Of a DNA stretch of 5,493 bases, positions 1 to 5,493 are shown piece after piece. This DNA is from JBGOUJ01 sp041477005 (GTDB lineage Bacteria; Acidobacteriota; Terriglobia; Bryobacterales; JACQDG01). Within the stretch, counting starts at the first letter, position 1, and every line of letters begins with the position of its first letter. Below the pieces are notes generated by a model. That model was not told the origin of the DNA. It worked only from the letters and a program-made list of their open reading frames with translations, and did not search any database. The DNA is taken from NCBI GenBank assembly GCA_041477005.1, contig JBGOUJ010000533.1:1-5493 (forward strand), in the 5' to 3' direction. Made by a program: the position numbers and the translations under genes.

Positions 1-2929
1 CCTTGTGGCCGGGGAGCTGGCCGCCCTCGCCGGGCTTGGCGCCCTGGGCCATCTTGATCTGCAGCTCGTCGGCGTTGACCAGGTAGTGGGTGGTGACCCC
101 GAAGCGGGCTGAGGCGACCTGCTTGATGGCGCTGCGGCGCCAGTCGCCGTTGGGGTCGCGCTGGTAGCGGGCTTCGTCTTCCCCGCCCTCGCCGGTGTTC
201 GACTTGCCGCCGATGCGGTTCATGGCGATGGCGAGGGTTTCGTGGGCCTCCCTGCTGATCGAGCCGAAGGACATGGCGCCGGTCTTGAAGCGCTTGACGA
301 TTTCGGAAGCCGGCTCCACCTCCTCAATGGGGATCGGCGCGGCTTGTTCGAGCTGGAAGCGGAACAGGCCGCGCAAGGTGCACAGATACTCGGCCTGCTG
401 GTTGATCAGCTCGGAATACTGCTGGAAGGTCTCGAAGCTGCGGTTGCGGACGGCGTCCTGGAGCTTGGAGATCGTGTCGGGATTGAACAGGTGGCGCTCG
501 CCGCGGACGCGGTACTGATATTGGCCGCCGACGTCGAGGTCGGTATCGGCCTCGCTGCGGGGCCGGTAGGCGAACTCGTGGCGCATCGCCGCCTCTTGGG
601 CGATCACGTCCAGGCCGACGCCGCTGATGCGGGAGGCCGTGCCGGTGAAATATTCGTCCACCAGCTCCTGGTTGAGGCCGATGGCCTCGAAGATCTGGGC
701 GCCGCAGTAGCTTTGGATGGTCGAGATGCCCATCTTCGAGATGGTCTTCAGCAGGCCCTTCTTGATCGACTTGATGTAGTTGGCCAAGGCCTCCTCGAAG
801 GTCATGGCGGGCGGCAACAGGCCGCGGAGAACCATGTCGGCCAAGGTCTCGATGGTCAGGTAGGGATTGACGGCGCTGGCGCCGTAGCCGATGAGCAGGG
901 CGAAATGCATGACCTCGCGCGGCTCGCCGCTTTCCACGATCAGGGCGACCTGGGTGCGGAGGCGGTCGCGGATCAAATGGTGATGCACGGCCGAGAGCGC
1001 GAGCAGGCTGGGGATGGGGGCCATCTCTGCGGTGACGCCGCGGTCGGAGAGCACCAGCACCGGGTAGCCGGAACGCGCGGCTTCGCTGGCCAGGGCGCAG
1101 AGATCGTCGAGGGCGCGCTCGAGGCCGGGGCCGCCCTCGGCCGCCTGGAAGAGCGTGGGGAGCGTGACGGCCTGGAAATCGCCCTGATTGACGCGGCGCA
1201 GCTTCTCCAGGTCCCGATTCGTCAGGATCGGGTGGGGGAGCTTGAGCGTGTGGCAGTTCTTGGGCGTTTCGTCCAGGATGTTGCCTTCCTTGCCGATGTA
1301 GCTCACCAGCGACATGACGAGCTCTTCGCGGATGGGGTCGATCGGCGGGTTGGTTACCTGGGCGAAGAGCTGCTTGAAATAATCGAATAGGAGGCGCGGC
1401 TTGTCGGAGAGGCAGGCCAGGGCGGCGTCGTTGCCCATGGAGCCCACCGGCTCCTCGCCCTGCACGGCCATGGGAGCGAGGATGATGCGGAGGTCTTCGT
1501 CGGTGAAGCCGAAGGCCCGCTGGCGGAGCAGGATCGTATCGTGATCGGGCCGGTGGACGCGGATCGGCTCGGGGAGGCTCTCGATGGTGACGAGGTTTTC
1601 CTTCAGCCACTGGGCGTAGGGGAGGCGGCTCCACATCCGCTCCTTGATCTCTTCGTCGCTGATGATGCGGCCTTCGACGGTATCGACCAGGAACATGCGG
1701 CCGGGCTGGAGGCGGTCCTTGTGCTGGACGTTCTCGGGCGGGATCGGCAGCACGCCGGTCTCGGAGGCCAGCACGACAAAGCCGTCACGGGTGATGGTGT
1801 AGCGGCAGGGGCGCAGGCCGTTGCGGTCGAGCGTGGCGCCGATCACTTTGCCGTCGGTGAAGGCGATGGCGGCGGGGCCGTCCCACGGCTCCATCAGCGA
1901 AGCGTGGTACTCGTAGAAGGCCGCCTTGTCGGGGTGCATGTGCTTCTGGGTGCTCCACGCCTCGGGGATGAGCATCATCATGGCGTGGGGCAGGGAACGC
2001 CCGGCCTGCGCCAGCAGTTCGATGGCGTTGTCGATGTTGGCCGAGTCGGAGCCGCCCGGCGAGATGATGGGGAAGGTCTTCTGCATGTCGCCGTTGAACA
2101 GCTCGGAGCGCAGCACGCTCTCGCGGGCGTGCATCCAGTTCACGTTGCCTTTGAGCGTATTGATCTCGCCGTTGTGGGCGATGTAGCGATAGGGGTGCGC
2201 CAGCTCCCAGCTCGGGAAGGTGTTGGTGGAGAAGCGCTGGTGGACCAGGGCCAGGGCGCTGACCACGCTCGGGTCGGAGAGATCGCGGTAGAAGGTCTTG
2301 ATTTGCGTGGCGATCAGCAGGCCCTTGTAGACCACGGTCACCGCGCTCAGGCTGGGGATGTAAAAGCGGCCGATCTGTTCGTCGAGGGCGCGGACTTCGG
2401 CTTCGATCCGCTTGCGGATGACGTAGAGCTTGCGCTCGAAGCGCTGCTCGTCGAGACCGCGGGCGCGGCCGATGAAGATCTGGGCGATGAAGGGCTGGGA
2501 TGTCTTGGCCACCACGCCGAGGGGGGTGTTGTCGACGGGAACGTTGCGCCAGCCGAGGACGCGCTGGCCCTCCTGGCGGATCACTTGCTCGACGATCCCC
2601 TCGCAGAGCAGCCGCTGGGTCTTGTCCACCGGCAGAAACATCATGCCGACGCCATACTCGCCGGAGTTGGGGAGCGAAAAGCCCAAGTCCCAGCATTCAC
2701 GCTCGTAGAACGCGTGGGGGATCTGGAGCAGCACGCCGGCGCCATCGCCGGTATCGGGGTCGCACCCGCAGGCGCCGCGGTGGGCGAGGTTGACCAGGAC
2801 CTGGATCCCCTTCTCGATGATGTCGTGCGACTTACGGCCGCTGACGTTGACCACGAAGCCGATGCCGCAAGCGTCGTGCTCGAACTGGGGGTCGTAGAGA
2901 CCCTGCTTCTTGGGAAGACCGTTGTGCAT
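1..2929 (-). CDS. gltB: Glutamate synthase large subunit (GOGAT alpha), N-terminal 976 residues, 3' end outside window
   Basis: Cytoplasmic iron-sulfur flavoenzyme that turns 2-oxoglutarate plus glutamine into two glutamates. The minus strand reads open from ATG at 2929-2927 to the window edge. An in-frame TGA at 2998-2996 limits the start, and GTG two codons upstream is an alternative. Residues 18-25 (HDACGIGF) contain the N-terminal nucleophile Cys21, implying a 20-residue propeptide removed on maturation. The class II amidotransferase domain follows, with HRGACGCDPDTGDGAG near 50-65, HQRFSTNTFPSW near 230-241, AHNGEINTLKGN near 251-262 and LDRNGLRPCRY near 367-377. The central domain includes MGNDAALA near 498-505 and VTNPPIDPIREE near 525-536. 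The FMN-binding synthase domain begins near 880, with MSFGSISREAHETL at 886-899 and GAKPGEGGQLPG at 963-974. The family is usually about 1500 residues, so roughly one third, including the Fe-S cysteines, is missing only because of the edge. Whether it pairs with GltD (NADPH) or ferredoxin cannot be seen. Confidence 0.97.
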   Translation of the reverse strand, partial: MHNGLPKKQGLYDPQFEHDACGIGFVVNVSGRKSHDIIEKGIQVLVNLAHRGACGCDPDTGDGAGVLLQIPHAFYERECWDLGFSLPNSGEYGVGMMFLPVDKTQRLLCEGIVEQVIRQEGQRVLGWRNVPVDNTPLGVVAKTSQPFIAQIFIGRARGLDEQRFERKLYVIRKRIEAEVRALDEQIGRFYIPSLSAVTVVYKGLLIATQIKTFYRDLSDPSVVSALALVHQRFSTNTFPSWELAHPYRYIAHNGEINTLKGNVNWMHARESVLRSELFNGDMQKTFPIISPGGSDSANIDNAIELLAQAGRSLPHAMMMLIPEAWSTQKHMHPDKAAFYEYHASLMEPWDGPAAIAFTDGKVIGATLDRNGLRPCRYTITRDGFVVLASETGVLPIPPENVQHKDRLQPGRMFLVDTVEGRIISDEEIKERMWSRLPYAQWLKENLVTIESLPEPIRVHRPDHDTILLRQRAFGFTDEDLRIILAPMAVQGEEPVGSMGNDAALACLSDKPRLLFDYFKQLFAQVTNPPIDPIREELVMSLVSYIGKEGNILDETPKNCHTLKLPHPILTNRDLEKLRRVNQGDFQAVTLPTLFQAAEGGPGLERALDDLCALASEAARSGYPVLVLSDRGVTAEMAPIPSLLALSAVHHHLIRDRLRTQVALIVESGEPREVMHFALLIGYGASAVNPYLTIETLADMVLRGLLPPAMTFEEALANYIKSIKKGLLKTISKMGISTIQSYCGAQIFEAIGLNQELVDEYFTGTASRISGVGLDVIAQEAAMRHEFAYRPRSEADTDLDVGGQYQYRVRGERHLFNPDTISKLQDAVRNRSFETFQQYSELINQQAEYLCTLRGLFRFQLEQAAPIPIEEVEPASEIVKRFKTGAMSFGSISREAHETLAIAMNRIGGKSNTGEGGEDEARYQRDPNGDWRRSAIKQVASARFGVTTHYLVNADELQIKMAQGAKPGEGGQLPGHK

Positions 2930-2971
2930 CGACACGTATCCCGTCAGCGCCAGGATAAACCTTAGAGCTGT

Positions 2972-2999
2972 ATTAGAACAAGGAAAACTATTTTGTCAT
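2972..2999 (-). promoter_or_regulatory. Predicted sigma70-type promoter of gltB
   Basis: On the minus strand, ATGACA (2999-2994, 5 of 6 to TTGACA) is separated by 16 bp from TCTAAT (2977-2972, 5 of 6 to TATAAT). Transcription would start near 2965, giving a leader of about 36 nt before the gltB ATG. The leader has AAGG (2963-2960) but no well-spaced Shine-Dalgarno for the ATG. The LysR-type dyad at 3004-3018 lies just upstream of the -35, at about -39 to -53, a usual place for an activator. Inferred from consensus match only. Confidence 0.5.
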
Positions 3000-3003
3000 T
3001 GGA

Positions 3004-3018
3004 ATAAGGACTGCTTAT
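3004..3018. promoter_or_regulatory. LysR-type T-N11-A operator upstream of gltB
   Basis: A perfect dyad, ATAAG-GACTG-CTTAT, fits the T-N11-A pattern bound by LysR-type regulators. The same dyad arms with the same 5-bp spacing recur at 3963-3977 in front of the lysR gene in this window, and the flanking GGCA is shared too. The site is 75 bp from the gltB start codon and adjacent to the predicted gltB -35. Two perfect copies, one at each gene, make it a good candidate binding site for the nearby regulator. That the regulator binds here is inference. Confidence 0.6.
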
Positions 3019-3033
3019 GGCAAGATGGCCGCC

Positions 3034-3069
3034 GTGGGCGCATGGAAGATAAAGATTTAAAAAGACATC
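3034..3069 (+). pseudogene. Possible remnant of the start of a LysR-type regulator gene
   Basis: The ungapped alignment to codons 1-12 of the intact lysR gene keeps GTG-GGC at the start and AAG-ATT-TAA-AAA-GAC-ATC at codons 7-12, with the Phe codon replaced by TAA. No convincing LysR similarity is seen beyond about 3070 in any frame. The region is richer in A and T than the intact gene, as expected for decaying DNA. The match is short and rests largely on its position behind the repeated promoter, so it should be treated as a hypothesis. Confidence 0.3.
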
Positions 3070-3253
3070 TGGATGTGAAAGAAAGCGAGGGCTGGGAGCA
3101 CCAAGCGCGTGGGAGTGTCCGTTTGCGGGCGTGGCTTCGTTTTGTCATTTCTTGTTTGTTGACGCGGCGTCTGCCTGGCGGATCGGTGTTTTGGCTCCAA
3201 CACTCCGATTGTATCGCACCTGTCCAGCGGCGGGCCGGCCTCAGGCCCTCAGG
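3070..3253. other. Intergenic stretch without a convincing gene; contains a hairpin
   Basis: No reading frame here has a recognisable product. A frame opening with ATG at 3042 and ending at 3257 (71 codons) has no family resemblance and no ribosome binding site. An imperfect inverted repeat lies at 3182-3209: ATCGG and TGTT pair with AACA and CCGAT, with a 2-nt bulge and 8-nt loop. GGCC-TCA-GGCC near 3237-3247 is another short palindrome. Neither is followed by a T-run, so they are not called as terminators. Confidence 0.4.
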
Positions 3254-3281
3254 TTGATAGGCGCACGATGTGGTCTAGATT
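3254..3281 (+). promoter_or_regulatory. Possible vapBC promoter
   Basis: TTGATA (3254-3259, 5 of 6 to TTGACA) and TAGATT (3276-3281, 4 of 6 to TATAAT) are separated by 16 bp, placing a start near 3288, about 25 nt before vapB. An alternative -10 is TAGAAT at 3287-3292. A short inverted repeat, ATTC-N6-GAAT (3279-3292), overlaps this region and could be an operator for VapB or VapBC autorepression, which is usual for the family. Both are weak consensus calls. Confidence 0.3.
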
Positions 3282-3295
3282 CATGATAGAATTCA

Positions 3296-3302
3296 AGAAG
3301 GA
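3296..3302 (+). promoter_or_regulatory. Ribosome binding site that decides the vapB start
   Basis: AGAAGGA lies 10 nt upstream of ATG at 3313. It supports this start over in-frame ATGs at 3268 and 3283, which would add residues absent from the antitoxin family. Confidence 0.55.
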
Positions 3303-3312
3303 TAGAAAAATC

Positions 3313-3567
3313 ATGCCATTCAGTATCAAGAACCCGGAGGCGGATCGCTTGCTTCGGAAGGTGACCGCCATCACGGGAGAAGCTCTCACCGACGCGGTGA
3401 TCGTGGCGTTGAAGGAACGGCTGGAGCGGTTGGCTGCGGGCAGGGGCGGGCGCTCCCTGGCCGATGAGCTGGATGAGATCGCCAAGCGTTGCGCCGCGTT
3501 GCCTGTGCTCGATGATCGTCCGGCGGACGAAATCCTGGGCTACGATGAACGCGGACTGCCAAGCTAA
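3313..3567 (+). CDS. vapB: VapB-type antitoxin, PSK/Rv0623-like family
   Basis: An 84-residue antitoxin expected to neutralise the VapC RNase encoded immediately downstream and to repress their shared promoter. The N-terminal MPFSIKNPEADRLLRKVTAI followed by TGEALTDAV is the conserved DNA-binding and dimerisation part of the PSK-type (Rv0623-like) antitoxins, with a helical middle (ALKERLERLA). The C-terminal RPADEILGYDERGLPS is the usual family ending that contacts the toxin. ATG at 3313 is chosen over in-frame ATGs at 3268 and 3283 because the family begins with this IKNPEA motif and a Shine-Dalgarno precedes it. The stop codon overlaps the vapC start by one base (TAATG), indicating translational coupling. 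The protein looks full length and intact. Confidence 0.9.
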   Translation: MPFSIKNPEADRLLRKVTAITGEALTDAVIVALKERLERLAAGRGGRSLADELDEIAKRCAALPVLDDRPADEILGYDERGLPS

Positions 3568-3947
3568 TGGTGATCGATAGCTCAGCTTTGCTGGCCATAC
3601 TGCTGGACGAGCCGGAGAGGCGCGAGTTCAACGAACGGATAGAGGCCGATCCACGGCGGCTGATCTCGGCGGCCACCCTGCTCGAAGCGAGCATTGCGCT
3701 GGAATCCCGGAGCGGCGAGTTCGCGGGGCGGGAGCTCGATCTGTTTATACACCGGGCGGGCTTTGAGGTCGTGCCAGTCGATCAGGACCAGGCGGAAATC
3801 GCGCGGGCGGCCTTCCGGCGGTACGGCAAAGGGCGACATGCGGCGGGCCTCAACTTCGGCGACTGCTTCTCCTATGCTCTGGCCAAGGCGACGGCAGAGC
3901 CGCTGCTCTGTAAGGGATCGGATTTCGCACAGACCGATCTGGCCTAA
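3567..3947 (+). CDS. vapC: VapC-type PIN-domain ribonuclease toxin
   Basis: A 126-residue PIN-domain toxin. VapC proteins are Mg2+-dependent RNases that cut RNA (tRNA or rRNA in studied cases) when freed from VapB. The four acidic positions of the active site are visible: Asp4 in MVIDSSALLAI, Glu40 in ATLLEASI, Asp99 in NFGDCFSYALAKA and Asp119 in KGSDFAQTD. The length and the C-terminal LLCKGSDFAQTDLA ending match the family, so the toxin appears intact. It overlaps vapB by one base and has no strong ribosome binding site of its own, which fits coupled translation. The stop codon lies only 10 nt before the -35 of the downstream regulator gene and no terminator is seen between them, so vapBC transcripts may run into lysR. 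The target RNA cannot be predicted. Confidence 0.93.
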   Translation: MVIDSSALLAILLDEPERREFNERIEADPRRLISAATLLEASIALESRSGEFAGRELDLFIHRAGFEVVPVDQDQAEIARAAFRRYGKGRHAAGLNFGDCFSYALAKATAEPLLCKGSDFAQTDLA

Positions 3948-3957
3948 GCGCTTTTGA

Positions 3958-3985
3958 TTGACATAAGCACAGCTTATGGCAGGAT
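3958..3985 (+). promoter_or_regulatory. Predicted lysR promoter, leaderless
   Basis: TTGACA (3958-3963, perfect -35) is followed after 16 bp by CAGGAT (3980-3985). This -10 keeps the A at position 2 and the final AT of TATAAT but is otherwise weak. Start of transcription about 7 nt past the -10 would fall on 3992, the first base of the GTG start codon, giving a leaderless transcript. A weak -10 is common where an activator or repressor acts. Inference from spacing only. Confidence 0.45.
3963..3977. promoter_or_regulatory. LysR-type T-N11-A operator in the lysR promoter
   Basis: ATAAG-CACAG-CTTAT is a perfect dyad with the T-N11-A geometry of LysR-type binding sites. It sits between the predicted -35 and -10, so bound protein would block RNA polymerase, matching the usual negative autoregulation in this family. 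The same arms and spacing occur upstream of gltB at 3004-3018. Confidence 0.6.
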
Positions 3986-3991
3986 AGGGGC

Positions 3992-4873
3992 GTGGGCCTG
4001 GAGAACCTGAAGATCTTCAAGGACATCGCTCAGACGCGGCGGATCAGCCGGGGAGCGGCGATGAACGGTATCAGCCAGTCGGCGGCGAGCCAGTTGATCC
4101 AACACGTGGAGAAAGACCTGGGGGTGGAGCTGTTTGACCGCAGCAAGCGGCCGCTGGCGCTGACCGAGGCGGGCAAGCGCTATTACGAGGCCTGTAGGGA
4201 CATCCTGCGGCGGTGGAACCAGGCCGAGGCGCAGATCGAGGCGCTCAAGACGGAGGCCGGCGGATCGGTCCGGCTGGCGTGCATCTACTCGATCGGGCTC
4301 CACGAGATGGCCCGGCGGACGGCCGAATTCCAGCAGATCCATCCCAAGGCCCGGGTGCACCTGGAGTATCTGCGGCCGGACAAGATCTACGAAGCGGTGC
4401 TGGACGACCAGACCGACCTGGGGATGCTCAGTTACCCGGCGCAGTCACGGGAGGTGAAGGTCGTGGAGTGGCGGCAGGAGCGGATGGTGCTGGTGGTCGA
4501 CCCGGGCCACCGGCTGGCAGGGCGGGAGCAAGTCGAGCCGGCGGAGATCGAGGGTGAGCGGTTCGTGAGCTTCGATGAGGACCTGGCGATCCGCAAGGCG
4601 CTCGACCGCTTCCTGCGGGAATGCGGGGTGACCGTCGAGGAGGTTTTGCAGTTTGACAACATTCAGATGATCAAGGAAGCCGTAGCCATCGGCTCGGGGA
4701 TCAGCATTTTGCCCGAGCCGACGGTGGCGGAGGAGGTCGCGCAGAAGCGATTGGTCACGGCCGAGATCCAGGGCGCGAACCTGGCGCGGCCGGTGGGGAT
4801 CATCCACCGCCGGGGCAAGAAGCTCTCACCGACCGCCGAGCAGTTTCTGGAGTTTCTGCGAAGTAAGGGGTAG
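3992..4873 (+). CDS. LysR-type transcriptional regulator, candidate regulator of gltB and of itself
   Basis: A 293-residue LysR-type regulator. Residues 3-62 form the winged helix-turn-helix, with SRGAAMNGISQSAASQLIQ (helix-turn-helix) and GVELFDRSKRPLALTEAGK (wing), followed by a linker helix to about 88. Residues 90-290 form the periplasmic-binding-protein-like effector domain, with VRLACIYSIGLHEMAR, LEYLRPDKIYEAVLDDQTDLGM, RFVSFDEDL and AIGSGISILPEPTV. Length is normal. GTG at 3992 is the only reasonable start: an in-frame TGA lies at 3959-3961 with no ATG between, and the next ATG (codon 23) would cut into the helix-turn-helix. AGGGG sits too close to GTG to act as a Shine-Dalgarno, which agrees with leaderless expression. 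Shared dyads in front of this gene and gltB suggest a role like Bacillus subtilis GltC, the LysR activator of gltAB. The effector is not predictable, and a regulon other than gltB is possible. Confidence 0.93.
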   Translation: MGLENLKIFKDIAQTRRISRGAAMNGISQSAASQLIQHVEKDLGVELFDRSKRPLALTEAGKRYYEACRDILRRWNQAEAQIEALKTEAGGSVRLACIYSIGLHEMARRTAEFQQIHPKARVHLEYLRPDKIYEAVLDDQTDLGMLSYPAQSREVKVVEWRQERMVLVVDPGHRLAGREQVEPAEIEGERFVSFDEDLAIRKALDRFLRECGVTVEEVLQFDNIQMIKEAVAIGSGISILPEPTVAEEVAQKRLVTAEIQGANLARPVGIIHRRGKKLSPTAEQFLEFLRSKG

Positions 4874-5178
4874 GGTGGCGTTGGGTGATCCGTTTCAGAT
4901 GTTCGCGCGTTGCGCCTGCTTCCTGGTTGAGCGCCTCACAGGAGTTCAGCGGTACGGGTTCTATGTGTGTCGCGTACACGGCCAGATGGCGGACCGCCGA
5001 CACCGGAGGTGGATCGTTTGATCGTTTCCGAGTGCGCCTTCAAGCGCCCGGAACATCTTTCGACTCACTGCGGCCAGTTCCCAAAAGGCGACTTCCTGGG
5101 TGTTTCGTGGTGCGAAAGGGATTTCGCGACAGGAATGTGATCACTGCGAGGTTCCGCTCAACATGGCCGTTTTTCAAT
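4874..5178. other. Intergenic region without a supportable gene
   Basis: About 300 nt between the lysR stop and the attC-like palindrome. A plus-strand frame from GTG at 4885 to TAA at 5182-5184 (99 residues) is rich in Arg, Ser and Phe, lacks a ribosome binding site and resembles no known family. A minus-strand frame from GTG at 5003 runs antisense into lysR and is also unconvincing. A tandem GATCGTTT duplication occurs at 5012-5027 and a GGCGG-A-CCGCC palindrome at 4988-4998. No clear terminator for lysR is visible. Confidence 0.45.
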
Positions 5179-5245
5179 GTCTAACGGCTCGGGCATCACC
5201 TGCCGCCCGGGTTTTGTGGGCGGTCGGGTGCTGCCTTGGTTAGGC
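5179..5245. other. attC-like recombination site (integron cassette 59-base-element type)
   Basis: A 67-bp imperfect palindrome bounded by GTCTAAC (5179-5185, fits RYYYAAC) and GTTAGGC (5239-5245, fits GTTRRRY), which pair with each other with one G-T wobble. Inside, GGCA (5192-5195) pairs with TGCC (5232-5235), CACC (5197-5200) with GGTG (5227-5230), and CCGCCC (5203-5208) with GGGCGG (5218-5223), around a 9-nt loop. Unequal unpaired bases remain, 6 versus 3 beside the core boxes and 2 versus 3 in the stem. Extrahelical bases of this kind are typical of attC sites, which recombine as folded single strands. Orientation is not certain. Read on the minus strand it lies 29 nt after the stop of the neighbouring membrane-protein gene, as in a gene cassette. 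No integrase is in the window. Confidence 0.6.
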
Positions 5246-5274
5246 CCACCCCTCCGCAGGCTACTTGGGAGTAT

Positions 5275-5493
5275 CTAGAGGAAGAGCAGCTTGCCAACGA
5301 TGAGGAGCACTATCACGACAGCCGCTCCCCCTGCGAAAGCAAAGCGTAACGGATGCTGCTTGGCGCCTGGGAACGGTATGCTTCCTCTCGCACTCGCATT
5401 CCCACCCAAGAAAGCGGCTGAAAGGCCACCGGACAATGCTAGTACAATGACAACGAGATAGCGTGCGTCTCCGGGTGGCGACTTGCCCTGTAG
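5275..5493 (-). CDS. Small membrane protein of unknown function, C-terminal 72 residues, 5' end outside window
   Basis: An open minus-strand frame enters at the right edge and ends with TAG at 5277-5275. The visible part has two strongly hydrophobic segments. The first is near residues 12-31 (starting YLVVIVLALSGG and ending AAFLGG). A polar loop with GSIPFPGAKQHPLR follows, and the second segment is near 51-72 (FAFAGGAAVVIVLLIVGK), which reaches almost to the C-terminus. The hydrophobicity pattern and the Gly-Gly turns at the helix ends argue for a real protein rather than chance. Third codon positions look less GC-biased than in gltB or lysR. I do not recognise the family, and whatever domain precedes these helices is not visible. 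The attC-like site 29 nt beyond the stop suggests it may be carried as a gene cassette. Confidence 0.65.
   Translation of the reverse strand, partial: LQGKSPPGDARYLVVIVLALSGGLSAAFLGGNASARGSIPFPGAKQHPLRFAFAGGAAVVIVLLIVGKLLFL

Larger units (their letters stand above)
2998..3069 (+). repeat. Diverged direct-repeat copy (left) of the lysR promoter and first codons
   Basis: Positions 2998-3028 match 3957-3987 at 25 of 31 bases, covering the -35, the T-N11-A dyad and the -10. After a 5-nt (left) or 4-nt (right) gap, 3034-3069 aligns without gaps to the lysR start at 3992-4027 at 24 of 36 bases. GTG GGC is identical, and the left copy reads K-I-stop-K-D-I where the gene reads K-I-F-K-D-I. The left copy has an in-frame TAA and cannot encode the regulator. 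It looks like the relic of a second, or the original, lysR 5' end facing away from gltB. The dyad inside it may still serve gltB. Confidence 0.5.
3957..4027 (+). repeat. Right copy of the lysR promoter and start repeat (intact)
   Basis: Partner of the diverged copy at 2998-3069. It holds the working -35, dyad, -10 and first codons of the LysR regulator gene. The two copies bracket the vapBC module, with about 0.9 kb between them. Confidence 0.5.

Noticed and set aside
242..1390. Long plus-strand open frame (382 codons) opposite gltB
   Set aside because: It is antisense to a clear glutamate synthase sequence; its Gly/Ala/Asp/Val-rich composition is the usual shadow of GC-rich codons and it resembles no family.
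1541..2965. Long plus-strand open frame (474 codons) opposite gltB
   Set aside because: Same reason: complement of well-conserved gltB codons, with no domain or start signal.
3182..3209. Hairpin as a rho-independent terminator
   Set aside because: The stem is bulged and is not followed by a T-run on either strand.
3042..3257. 71-codon plus-strand frame starting at ATG 3042
   Set aside because: No ribosome binding site, no family resemblance and an Arg-rich composition; the beginning is better explained as the relic of the lysR start.
4800..5003. Minus-strand frame of 67 codons overlapping the lysR 3' end
   Set aside because: Half of it is antisense to lysR, it has only a GTG start and no supporting signal.
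4885..5184. 99-codon frame from GTG 4885 ending inside the attC-like site, after a GTTGGGT heptamer at 4880
   Set aside because: The layout resembles a cassette reading in the other direction, but the residue composition looks non-coding, there is no ribosome binding site, and no paired second heptamer is found around 4880.
5186..5238. Palindrome as a terminator for the membrane-protein gene
   Set aside because: No T-run follows on either strand, while the terminal heptamers match the attC core boxes, which is the better explanation.

Overview
The window is GC-rich bacterial DNA, with more AT-rich patches in the gltB upstream region (about 2940-3070) and in the gene at the right edge. The organism cannot be named from this. 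Glutamate synthase style, LysR sequence and a PSK-type VapBC pair would fit an Acidobacteriota- or Planctomycetota-like soil or aquatic bacterium, at low confidence.

Layout. (1) Positions 1-2929, minus strand: the first 976 residues of the glutamate synthase large subunit (gltB), cut by the left edge. (2) 2930-3312: intergenic region with a minus-strand gltB promoter, a perfect T-N11-A dyad typical of LysR-type operators, and what looks like a decayed second copy of the lysR promoter and gene start. (3) 3313-3947, plus strand: a vapB-vapC type II toxin-antitoxin pair with TAATG overlap. (4) 3957-4873, plus strand: a LysR-type regulator whose promoter carries the same dyad between its -35 and -10 elements and whose GTG start lies about where transcription should begin, suggesting a leaderless mRNA. 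(5) 4874-5178: no convincing gene. (6) 5179-5245: a 67-bp imperfect palindrome with both terminal heptamers of an integron attC recombination site. (7) 5275-5493, minus strand: the C-terminal 72 residues of a small two-helix membrane protein running off the right edge; its stop lies 29 nt from the attC-like site, as in a gene cassette.

How it fits together. The most coherent story is a gltC/gltAB-like regulatory unit: a LysR regulator and gltB transcribed divergently and sharing an operator motif (activation position at gltB, autorepression position at lysR), later separated by about 0.9 kb holding vapBC. The left copy of the motif is followed, at nearly the same spacing, by sequence that still resembles the first codons of the regulator. 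This suggests that a duplication or replacement of the lysR 5' end accompanied arrival of the toxin-antitoxin module. The right end is a separate accessory segment that may be a chromosomal integron cassette or an orphan attC; no integrase is visible.
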